Shown: one piece after another, positions 9,320 through 16,495 of the stretch | Layout: each line of letters begins with the position of its first letter | How positions within the stretch are numbered: position 1 is the stretch's first letter | NCBI RefSeq assembly: GCF_019311235.1 | Contig: NZ_JAHWDF010000001.1 | Location: forward strand, 124,001 to 188,000 | Direction: 5' to 3' | Length of the DNA stretch: 64,000 nt | From: Mesonia aestuariivivens | GTDB lineage: Bacteria > Bacteroidota > Bacteroidia > Flavobacteriales > Flavobacteriaceae | Notes under the pieces: model-generated | What the model was told of the DNA's origin: nothing | The model's database searches: none | What the model saw: only the letters and a program-made list of their open reading frames with translations | Made by a program: the position numbers and the translations under genes

Positions 9320-9384
9320 CGTGGCATAATTTATAAACTTACTTTAGGCAGAGTTAGGAGAGTTTTCTGAAGAGTCCTCTTATG

Positions 9385-9405
9385 CTTTTCCTCTAACAGG
9401 AAAAG
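9385..9405. terminator. Perfect 8-bp hairpin between convergent radA and OmpA-like genes
   Basis: CTTTTCCT and AGGAAAAG pair around a 5-base loop. It is immediately followed by a second hairpin at 9412-9437, so the convergent intergenic space holds two successive stem-loops. Confidence 0.45.
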
Positions 9406-9411
9406 AAAATG

Positions 9412-9437
9412 AAGCCATTCTTTCTAGAATGGCTTTT
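9412..9437. terminator. Bidirectional intrinsic terminator (radA / OmpA-like lipoprotein)
   Basis: AAGCCATTC and GAATGGCTT form a 9-bp stem with a 6-base loop; a T-run follows on the plus strand and an A-rich tract precedes it, so it may work in both directions. Confidence 0.65.
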
Positions 9438-9443
9438 CATCGT

Positions 9444-10403
9444 TTACATCTCGTTTAAAAGTTGAGAAACTTCATCTAATTTAGGGGTGAGAATGACTTC
9501 TATTCTTCTATTTTTTGCTTTACCTTCTGAAGTTTCATTGGTAGTTACAGGAAAGTACTCACCACGACCCGCAGCGGTTAACCGCTCTGGTTCTATTTGT
9601 TTATTGGCTTCTAAAATATGAACGATAGCGGTGGCGCGTTTGGTAGAAAGATCCCAGTTGTCTTGTAAAGTTCCGTTCCCTCCGTAAGGAACATTATCGG
9701 TGTGTCCTTCAATTAAAACACTAATATCAGGGTTTTGCGCCAATACGCTTCCTAATTGTTGTACGGCTTTGCGCCCTTGACTACCTACCGCCCAACTTCC
9801 TGAAGAGAACAATAATTTATTTTCCATAGAAACGTAAACTTTCCCGTTTCGCTCTTCTACGGTTAAGCCTTTTCCTTCAAATGCTGTTAAAGCTTTAGAA
9901 ATGCTGTTTTTAAGTTGTTTCATTTTAGCATCTTTAGCAGCAATTACACCTTCAAGTTCATCTATTCTTCTAGATCGCTCTTGTAAGTCTTTTTCAAGTT
10001 TTTCTAACCTATTTTTTTCTGTAGTTAGCGCTTTTTCTTTAGCTTCAAGCTCTGCAAGTAATTGTCTGTTTCTTTCAGAATTTTCGGCTAATGCAGAAGA
10101 ACTGTTTTTCTCTAAAGCATCATAAGAACTCTGTAGGTGATCATGTTTATTTAAAAGTTGTCGTTGCTCTTCTTGGAGTTTAGTATGCTCTTCCTTTAAT
10201 TCTTTAAGTTGTTTTTCTGCTATTTTTAACTCTTCACCTCTTAAATTATTTAAATCTTCACAATCGGAAAGTTTGTCGTTGAGGTTTTTGTTTTTTTGTT
10301 CTAAATTAGCAAAGCGATTTTCTAATTCTTCAAACTTTTTTGCAGGTACGCAAGCTGTCATCAGCGCAAAAGCTATGCTTGGGATAATAAATGCTTTTTT
10401 CAT
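9444..10403 (-). CDS. OmpA-family coiled-coil lipoprotein
   Basis: A 319-residue exported protein with the lipobox LMTAC (Cys18). Residues about 25-170 form a long Glu/Lys-rich coiled coil. The C-terminal OmpA peptidoglycan-binding domain (roughly 190-310) has LLFSSGSWAVG, IEGHTDNVPYGG, LSTKRATAIV and AAGRGEYFPV, including the Asp and Arg expected to hold diaminopimelate. It probably tethers the outer membrane to peptidoglycan. It lies 9 bp after xth on the same strand, so transcription may be shared. The resemblance to MotB/Pal-type anchors is at domain level only. Confidence 0.88.
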   Translation of the reverse strand: MKKAFIIPSIAFALMTACVPAKKFEELENRFANLEQKNKNLNDKLSDCEDLNNLRGEELKIAEKQLKELKEEHTKLQEEQRQLLNKHDHLQSSYDALEKNSSSALAENSERNRQLLAELEAKEKALTTEKNRLEKLEKDLQERSRRIDELEGVIAAKDAKMKQLKNSISKALTAFEGKGLTVEERNGKVYVSMENKLLFSSGSWAVGSQGRKAVQQLGSVLAQNPDISVLIEGHTDNVPYGGNGTLQDNWDLSTKRATAIVHILEANKQIEPERLTAAGRGEYFPVTTNETSEGKAKNRRIEVILTPKLDEVSQLLNEM

Positions 10404-10412
10404 TGGTCTGGG

Positions 10413-11180
10413 TTATAAGTTAGTTAATTCAACTAAAATTGGACAGTGATCGCTATGATATGCTTCTGGTAAGATAACGGCTCTTTTTATCTTTTCTTGT
10501 AAGGGTTGTGAAACCATATGATAATCTAATCGCCAACCTTTGTTGTTAGCGCGAGCATTGGCGCGATAACTCCACCAAGAATATTGTATTTTATCTTCAT
10601 TTAAATACCGAAAAGAATCGGTAAAACCACTCTCTATAAATTGGCTCATCCACGCTCTTTCTACGGGTAAAAAACCAGATACATTTTTAAGTCGAACAGG
10701 GTCGTGAATATCAATCGCTTCGTGGCAAATATTATAGTCACCACAAATCACTAAATTAGGATGCGTTTCTTTTAACTCATTTATATAATGCTGAAAATCT
10801 GCCATATATTCTAACTTAAACTCTAGGCGTTTAATGTTAGTACCCGAAGGTAAATATAAACTCATCACAGAAACCTCATCAAAATCTGCTCTTATATTTC
10901 TTCCTTCAAAATCCATATAATCTACGCCTGTACCGTAAGAAACGTTATTGGGTTCTACTTTACTCAAAATAGCCACACCGCTATAGCCTTTTTTTTGGGC
11001 TGGGTACCAGTAACAATAGTGGTATCCTAATTCGTGAAAAACACTTTCATCAAATTGATCGGGGCTTGCTTTTATTTCTTGTAGACAAACCACATCTGGC
11101 TGTGCTTGAGAAAGCCAAGTGGTAAATTCTTTTCTAAGTGCAGCTCTAATTCCGTTAACGTTATAAGAGATAATAACCAT
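10413..11180 (-). CDS. xth: Exodeoxyribonuclease III
   Basis: AP endonuclease and 3'-5' exonuclease of base-excision repair. The 255-residue protein carries the EEP-fold catalytic set: NVNGIRAA, LQEIKA (metal-binding Glu), the GDYN segment followed by HEAID, SWWSYR and a terminal SDHCPI with the catalytic Asp-His. There is no signal peptide, so it is cytoplasmic, unlike the exported EEP protein at 15.3 kb. A TATTTTTG -7 box sits just upstream. Confidence 0.95.
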   Translation of the reverse strand: MVIISYNVNGIRAALRKEFTTWLSQAQPDVVCLQEIKASPDQFDESVFHELGYHYCYWYPAQKKGYSGVAILSKVEPNNVSYGTGVDYMDFEGRNIRADFDEVSVMSLYLPSGTNIKRLEFKLEYMADFQHYINELKETHPNLVICGDYNICHEAIDIHDPVRLKNVSGFLPVERAWMSQFIESGFTDSFRYLNEDKIQYSWWSYRANARANNKGWRLDYHMVSQPLQEKIKRAVILPEAYHSDHCPILVELTNL

Positions 11181-11194
11181 TTCTATTTTTTCAG

Positions 11195-11202
11195 CAAAAA
11201 TA
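11195..11202 (-). promoter_or_regulatory. -7 box for xth
   Basis: Reads TATTTTTG on the minus strand, matching TAnnTTTG, 15 bp from the xth start. The short leader implies a nearly leaderless transcript. Confidence 0.4.
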
Positions 11203-11285
11203 GAATTTTTTAAAGAGTTAGGCTTTAAGAGAAGTTGAATCGTGAAATTAAATGCAGAATTGAGTTAAAAGCAGTTAAAATAAAA

Positions 11286-11293
11286 TATTTTTG
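11286..11293 (+). promoter_or_regulatory. -7 box for the 11316 outer-membrane protein gene
   Basis: Reads TATTTTTG on the plus strand, 23 bp upstream of the start codon. The nearest upstream TTG lies somewhat too far away for a standard -33 element. Confidence 0.4.
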
Positions 11294-11315
11294 AAAAGCT
11301 TTAGTTGTAAACTTA

Positions 11316-14300
11316 ATGCGGATAACTAGATTTCTTTTTTTCTTTTTTTGCTTTGCAGGTGTAATGCAGGCACAAGAAATAAATACCGACTTTCAGAGCA
11401 AGAGAGTTTCGGTAAGAGATACTATTGCTGTAGATACCGTGAGTATTAATTCTTTTTATTTTAAGCTGAAAGACAAACAGAATAAAGAAATTGATACTTC
11501 TTTATATGAAATAGATTTTGCAACTGCTAAGCTCGTATTAAATGATAGTCTTTTAACTGCTACAGATTCTTTAGTTGTAGAATATAAAAGTTATCCAGAG
11601 TTTCTTACCAAGCGTTATTACCAATTTGATCCTAAAGTGATTGTCGAAGGCGGTTTAAATGAACGTATTTACAAAATGGGGCAGCCAGATCAACCTAGAA
11701 CATTTACCCCTTTTGAAGGTTTAAATACCAGCGGGAGTATTTCTAGAGGAATTACCACTGGCACCAATCAAAACACGGTTTTAGATTCAGAGTTAGATTT
11801 ACAAATTACTGGTAAAATTGCACCTAACGTTAGCTTAAGAGCATCGATACAAGATTCTAACATTCCTATTCAGCAAAGTGGTTACTCTCAAAATTTAGAT
11901 GAATTTGATCAAATCTTTATAGAACTTTACGGTAAAAACTGGAATGTTCGCGCTGGCGATGTAGATTTAGTACAGGCTGATTCTTATTTTGCGAGCTTTA
12001 CTAAGAAAGTGCAAGGTCTTTCTGTAGGAGCTAAACTTAACCCTGAAGGCAACCGAACCGATGTATATGCAGCTGGAGCTTTGGTGCGAGGCGTATTTAC
12101 TAGAAATCAATTTCAGGGTCAAGAAGGTAATCAAGGTCCGTATAAATTAAGTGGCCCTAATGGTGAACTTTATGTGCTTATTGTTTCGGGAAGTGAACGT
12201 GTGTTTGTAAATGGAACACAATTACAACGCGGAGAGAATGAAGATTATATTATCGATTACAATGCGGGAGAAATTATATTTAACCCTACTTTCCCAATTA
12301 CTTCTGAGATGAGAATAACGGTAGAGTTTCAATATGCAGATCGAAATTTTTCTCGAGTGGTCGCTCTCGGTGGAGGCAAGCATTACAGCGAGAAATTAGA
12401 AATAGGAGGTTTTGTGTATTCTGAAAACGACTTAAAAAATCAGCCGCTTCAACAAAATTTAAGTGATGAGCAAAAACAAGTACTAGCAGATGCAGGAGAT
12501 AATCAAGAAGAAATGATTGCGCCAAGCGCAATACCCGATACTTTTGATGAAAATAAAGTGCTCTACCGACAAGAAATTGTTAACGGAGAAGAGATTTATG
12601 TGTATTCTAACAATCCAGAAGATGAATTATTTAATGTCCGCTTTTCTTTAGTTGGTGTAAACCAAGGAAATTATATATTGACCAATGCTTCTGCTGTAAG
12701 TAGAATATATGAATATGTGCCGCCAGAAAATGGAATTCCGCAAGGGAATTATGCGCCGGTCACGCAGTTATTTGCGCCTACAAAACTACAGATTGGTGTG
12801 GTCAACGGGATGTATACGCCTTCAGAAAAAACAAGTATTGGCTTTGAGTTGGCGGGTAGTAAATACGATGAGAATTTATTTTCAGAGTTTGATAATGATG
12901 ATAATGACGGTTTTGCAGGAAGGTTACAAGCCAAGCAAAATATTATTACTTCACCTATAAACACACTTTCTGCTTTTGGAACGCTTAATTTTATTCAAAA
13001 GAACTATCAAAGTGTAGAACGTTTGTATAATGTAGAATTTACTAGGGATTGGAACTTGCCAACGCTTATTAAAGGCGACCAAAGCTATCTAGATACTGGC
13101 CTAGAATTTACTAGTAAAAATCATGGTACAGCTCGTTATAGCTTTCAAAAATTAGATTATTCAGAAAATTATAACGGAGCACGACAATTACTACAATCAA
13201 ATTTAAAATTTGGTAAATTAAAGCTTCAAGCCAGCGGGAGTTATTTAACAAGTAAGGGAGAACTTTTTGATTCTGAATTTTTACGCGCTTATACGAATGC
13301 CATTTATGACTTTGGTAAAGTATGGGCAGGAAGCCGAATTTCTTTGGAAGACAACCAGCAAACCGATAAACAAACGGAAAAACTTACGGGTATTAGTCAG
13401 AAATTTAATAGTTACGAAATTTATACTGGAGTGGGGGATAGTACAAATGTTTATGCTGAAATAGGCTATCGATATCGAGTAAATGATAGTCTTAGAAACG
13501 GAACTTTAGATCGCGTAAACGCTTCAAATAACTATTATTTAAAATCTAGATTAATTAATTCTGAAAAAACTAAACTCGCTGTATTTGCTAATTACAGAAC
13601 TTTAAAAAACAAATTAGAAGAGCTGCCCGATGAGCAATCGCTTAATTCACGCATACAATACAATCAATTCTTGTTTAATAGAATTGTAAGTTTAAATACG
13701 ACTTATGAAACCAATAGCGGAACGCTTCCGCAGCAAGAATTTACCTACGTTGAGGTTAATTCAGGAGAAGGTCAATACACTTGGATAGATTACAACGATA
13801 ATGGTGTGCAAGAGTTAGAAGAGTTTGAAATTGCTGCATATTCTGATGAGGCAAAGTATATTCGTGTATTGTTGCCCAATCAAATCTTTTTAAAAACCCA
13901 TCAAAATAAATTTAGTCAGATTGTGACGCTTAACTTTCAGCAATGGAGTGATGAAGAAAAAACAAAAAAAATACTTTCGCATTTTTACAACCAAACATCC
14001 TATTTAATCGATAAAAAAATTGAGCGAGAAGGTGATAACTTTGATTTAAATCCGTTTAATGAAACTGATGATGAATTGGCGGTAAACTTAAATTTCAGAA
14101 ACACCATTTTCTTTAATCGAGGCAAACAGCATTATACTACTTCTTATAGTTATATTTCTACTCGTAATAAAAATTTGCTTTCTACAGGATTGCAAGAAAA
14201 TACGATACAGAGTCATCAACTAAACTTTAATCATAAATTTCAAGAAAGTTGGTTGGTGAATTTGCAAAACAAATGGAATGAAACAAGAAGTGATTCAGAA

Positions 14301-14726
14301 AATTTCAACAATAGAAATTATAAGATTAACGGATTAATCTTTAACCCAGAGCTTTCTTACTTATTATCTAAAAATACACGCTTCAGTGTATTTTACGAAT
14401 TTGCTGAACAAAAAAATCAAATCGGTGATCTAGAAAAACTCAATCAAAACAAATTAGGAGTTTCCTGTACCTTTAATAATGCTCAAAAATATGCTATAAA
14501 TGGTGAATTTAATTATATCTATAATGAATTTGAAGGCAGTGCATTTTCTCCTGTAGCTTACCAGATGTTACAAGGTTTGCAGCCTGATAAAAACTTTACG
14601 TGGTCACTTTTGGCGCAAAAGAAAATTACCGATTATTTAGATTTAAATCTTTCTTATTTTGGAAGAAAAAGTGAAAATTCTACAACTATTCATACAGGAA
14701 GTGTGCAATTAAGAGCTTATTTTTAA
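11316..14726 (+). CDS. Large uncharacterised outer-membrane beta-barrel protein
   Basis: A 1136-residue protein with a signal peptide ending MQAQ (about residue 20). Early Asp/Thr/Ser-rich strands give way to the block SGSISRGITTGTNQNTVLDS, then LQITGKIAPNVSLRASIQDSNIPIQ and FDQIFIELYGKNWNVRAGDVDL, which recur in large Bacteroidota surface proteins and recall the start of SprA-like barrels. The second half alternates aromatic beta strands and polar turns and ends SVQLRAYF, with the aromatic final residue of BAM-inserted barrels. No plug, TonB box or T9SS sorting domain is visible. It is monocistronic in appearance. The function is unknown; a conserved structural or translocation barrel is possible. 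Confidence 0.7.
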   Translation: MRITRFLFFFFCFAGVMQAQEINTDFQSKRVSVRDTIAVDTVSINSFYFKLKDKQNKEIDTSLYEIDFATAKLVLNDSLLTATDSLVVEYKSYPEFLTKRYYQFDPKVIVEGGLNERIYKMGQPDQPRTFTPFEGLNTSGSISRGITTGTNQNTVLDSELDLQITGKIAPNVSLRASIQDSNIPIQQSGYSQNLDEFDQIFIELYGKNWNVRAGDVDLVQADSYFASFTKKVQGLSVGAKLNPEGNRTDVYAAGALVRGVFTRNQFQGQEGNQGPYKLSGPNGELYVLIVSGSERVFVNGTQLQRGENEDYIIDYNAGEIIFNPTFPITSEMRITVEFQYADRNFSRVVALGGGKHYSEKLEIGGFVYSENDLKNQPLQQNLSDEQKQVLADAGDNQEEMIAPSAIPDTFDENKVLYRQEIVNGEEIYVYSNNPEDELFNVRFSLVGVNQGNYILTNASAVSRIYEYVPPENGIPQGNYAPVTQLFAPTKLQIGVVNGMYTPSEKTSIGFELAGSKYDENLFSEFDNDDNDGFAGRLQAKQNIITSPINTLSAFGTLNFIQKNYQSVERLYNVEFTRDWNLPTLIKGDQSYLDTGLEFTSKNHGTARYSFQKLDYSENYNGARQLLQSNLKFGKLKLQASGSYLTSKGELFDSEFLRAYTNAIYDFGKVWAGSRISLEDNQQTDKQTEKLTGISQKFNSYEIYTGVGDSTNVYAEIGYRYRVNDSLRNGTLDRVNASNNYYLKSRLINSEKTKLAVFANYRTLKNKLEELPDEQSLNSRIQYNQFLFNRIVSLNTTYETNSGTLPQQEFTYVEVNSGEGQYTWIDYNDNGVQELEEFEIAAYSDEAKYIRVLLPNQIFLKTHQNKFSQIVTLNFQQWSDEEKTKKILSHFYNQTSYLIDKKIEREGDNFDLNPFNETDDELAVNLNFRNTIFFNRGKQHYTTSYSYISTRNKNLLSTGLQENTIQSHQLNFNHKFQESWLVNLQNKWNETRSDSENFNNRNYKINGLIFNPELSYLLSKNTRFSVFYEFAEQKNQIGDLEKLNQNKLGVSCTFNNAQKYAINGEFNYIYNEFEGSAFSPVAYQMLQGLQPDKNFTWSLLAQKKITDYLDLNLSYFGRKSENSTTIHTGSVQLRAYF

Positions 14727-14782
14727 AGCATTTATTTTACTTTCTTAAACGAAATGTAGTATTTTCAGCAAAAATAAAATTC

Positions 14783-15247
14783 ATGAATCATACCATTCAA
14801 TTTATTATCGCTGTTTTATGTTTTACTGTCATCTCCTGTAAAAGTGGAAGTGTTATTACTCATCAAGATCATGAAAAATTACCTTATGTTTCTAGCGTAG
14901 AGTTAGAAGCAATCACTAGAGGTCGCCGGGAAGAGATAAAAGTTAATTCAGAAAAATTTAAATTCACAAGTCATACTAATAAAGAAACAAACCTAGAGAA
15001 AGTATCTAAAACTATTAATAAAGAACAATGGAAAGTGATTTTAGAAAAAATTTCGACTATTAATTTAGATGAAATAAATCAATTAAAATCTCCAACTAAT
15101 CAAAGAATGTATGATGGAGATTTGGCTACTCATATTTCAATTACGGTAGATAAAAAAACGTATCAATCTGCTTCATTCGATAAAAGAAATCCTCCAAAAG
15201 AGCTTGAAGAGTTGGTAAAATATCTTTATCAATTAAAAGATGAATAA
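14783..15247 (+). CDS. Small lipoprotein of unknown function
   Basis: A 154-residue product with a hydrophobic N-terminus and the lipobox VISC (Cys19) followed by KSGS. The mature part is charged and contains a segment pairing SFKF-like strands with EQWKVILEKISTINLDEI. I recognise no family with certainty. It follows the large outer-membrane protein after 56 bp and ends in a strong terminator shared with the convergent nuclease-like gene. Confidence 0.65.
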   Translation: MNHTIQFIIAVLCFTVISCKSGSVITHQDHEKLPYVSSVELEAITRGRREEIKVNSEKFKFTSHTNKETNLEKVSKTINKEQWKVILEKISTINLDEINQLKSPTNQRMYDGDLATHISITVDKKTYQSASFDKRNPPKELEELVKYLYQLKDE

Positions 15248-15252
15248 ACAAC

Positions 15253-15285
15253 AAAAAGGCTTCAAAGTTAATTGAAGCCTTTTTT
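15253..15285. terminator. Bidirectional intrinsic terminator
   Basis: A 13-bp perfect stem (AAAAAGGCTTCAA with TTGAAGCCTTTTT) and a 6-base loop, with T-runs on both strands, between the convergent 14783 lipoprotein and 15312 EEP genes. Confidence 0.85.
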
Positions 15286-15311
15286 ATTTAGTTGCGTATT
15301 TGGTTTAGCGC

Positions 15312-16373
15312 TTATTCTACTTCTTTAATTAAGTAAACATATACAGGAAAGTGGTCACTGTAACCACCAGAAAAACCGCCGTTAGAAAAACTTCTATAAG
15401 GATAACCCTTATATCTACCTCTAGGGTTTGCTAAAAACGAAGGATTAAAAATCCCTGCTTTATACAATCGGTAAGAACTGTAATCGTCATCTAATAAAGG
15501 TTGAGTCATAATCATTTGATCAAAAAGATCCCAGCTGTCTCGGTAAGCAATGGTGCCTAAGCCTTTCTTTTTTTGCATATTTTCCATCGGATTGTAAAGT
15601 TCTTTAAGCTTCACTTCTTCCTTTTCTGCCTTAGCGCCTAACACTTCTTTTATGCTTGTGTTATACGGACCGTCATTTAAATCGCCCATCGTAATAACCT
15701 TAGCATAAGGATCTTCAGCTTGTAAAGAATCGATTATTTTTTTATTTAAAGCTGCTGCTTTTTCTCTTTTAAATCTACTTCTTGCTTCACCACCACTTCT
15801 AGAAGGCCAGTGATTTACGATAAAATGTATTTTATCGCCATCTAATAAACCCGTCACCAATAACTGATCTCTGGTGTAAACTCTTTTGTCTGGTTTGTTT
15901 TGATCGTAGATTAGCAATTCATGAGATGAAGTGCTTGTAGGTGTAAAAATTGCTTTTTTGTATAAAAGTGCTACATCAATACCTCTTTTATCTGGAGAAT
16001 CAAAATGAACAATGCCATAATCTTCGTTAAGTAACTTAGGGTCATTAACTAAATCTTCTAGCACTCTTCTGTTTTCCACCTCACACACCCCAATTACTGC
16101 TGGTGAATGCCCAGTAACATCAGTACCTATTTGAGCAATGACCTTAGCCATGTTCTTTACCTTTTTAAGATAAACGTCTTCGCGAAGACCTTCTGCCATT
16201 TCCATAATAGGACTGGCTTCATCAAATTTATTAGGGTCATTTACGGGATCAAATAAGTTTTCTAAGTTGTAGAAAGCCACGGTGTTAACTTTGTATTTTT
16301 TCTCATTTTGTGCTTGTGAGATAAAAGAAAAAAACACACAAAACACTAGTAATGAGTAATTTAATTTAGTCAT
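15312..16373 (-). CDS. Exported endonuclease/exonuclease/phosphatase-family protein
   Basis: A 353-residue protein with a signal peptide (cleavage after about residue 21, SQAQ). The EEP fold is intact: FYNLENLFD, GVCEVENRRVLEDL with the metal-binding Glu, VNHWPSRSGG, a GDLND Asp-Asn pair and a final SDHFPVYV. Such exported Bacteroidota proteins hydrolyse phosphodiesters, possibly nucleic acids, but the substrate is not readable. It is divergent from a TonB-dependent receptor and a DUF5689 lipoprotein, suggesting a joint role in taking up a phosphate-containing or nucleotide-derived compound (inference). Confidence 0.85.
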   Translation of the reverse strand: MTKLNYSLLVFCVFFSFISQAQNEKKYKVNTVAFYNLENLFDPVNDPNKFDEASPIMEMAEGLREDVYLKKVKNMAKVIAQIGTDVTGHSPAVIGVCEVENRRVLEDLVNDPKLLNEDYGIVHFDSPDKRGIDVALLYKKAIFTPTSTSSHELLIYDQNKPDKRVYTRDQLLVTGLLDGDKIHFIVNHWPSRSGGEARSRFKREKAAALNKKIIDSLQAEDPYAKVITMGDLNDGPYNTSIKEVLGAKAEKEEVKLKELYNPMENMQKKKGLGTIAYRDSWDLFDQMIMTQPLLDDDYSSYRLYKAGIFNPSFLANPRGRYKGYPYRSFSNGGFSGGYSDHFPVYVYLIKEVE

Positions 16374-16395
16374 GCTTGTTAATATTAAGTTAATG

Positions 16396-16409
16396 TAAAC
16401 AATTGTTTA
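16396..16409. promoter_or_regulatory. 14-bp perfect palindrome in the divergent EEP/TonB-receptor region
   Basis: TAAACAATTGTTTA lies just downstream of the -7 box for the minus-strand EEP gene, where a repressor could block it, and about 90 bp upstream of the receptor gene. It may be an operator, but AT-rich palindromes also arise by chance. Confidence 0.35.
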
Positions 16410-16419
16410 AACTGTGCGG

Positions 16420-16427
16420 CAAAAGTA
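16420..16427 (-). promoter_or_regulatory. -7 box for the exported EEP gene
   Basis: Reads TACTTTTG on the minus strand (TAnnTTTG), about 47 bp upstream of the start codon at 16373. Confidence 0.45.
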
Positions 16428-16495
16428 GGTAATGCAGAATAAAAATGTAAATTTGCTGCCCGAAAATAATATTTTCTTAACTCAAACAATTATTA

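Noticed and set aside
12298-12964. Several small frames on both strands inside the 1136-residue outer-membrane gene
   Set aside because: They overlap one continuous, well-formed coding sequence.
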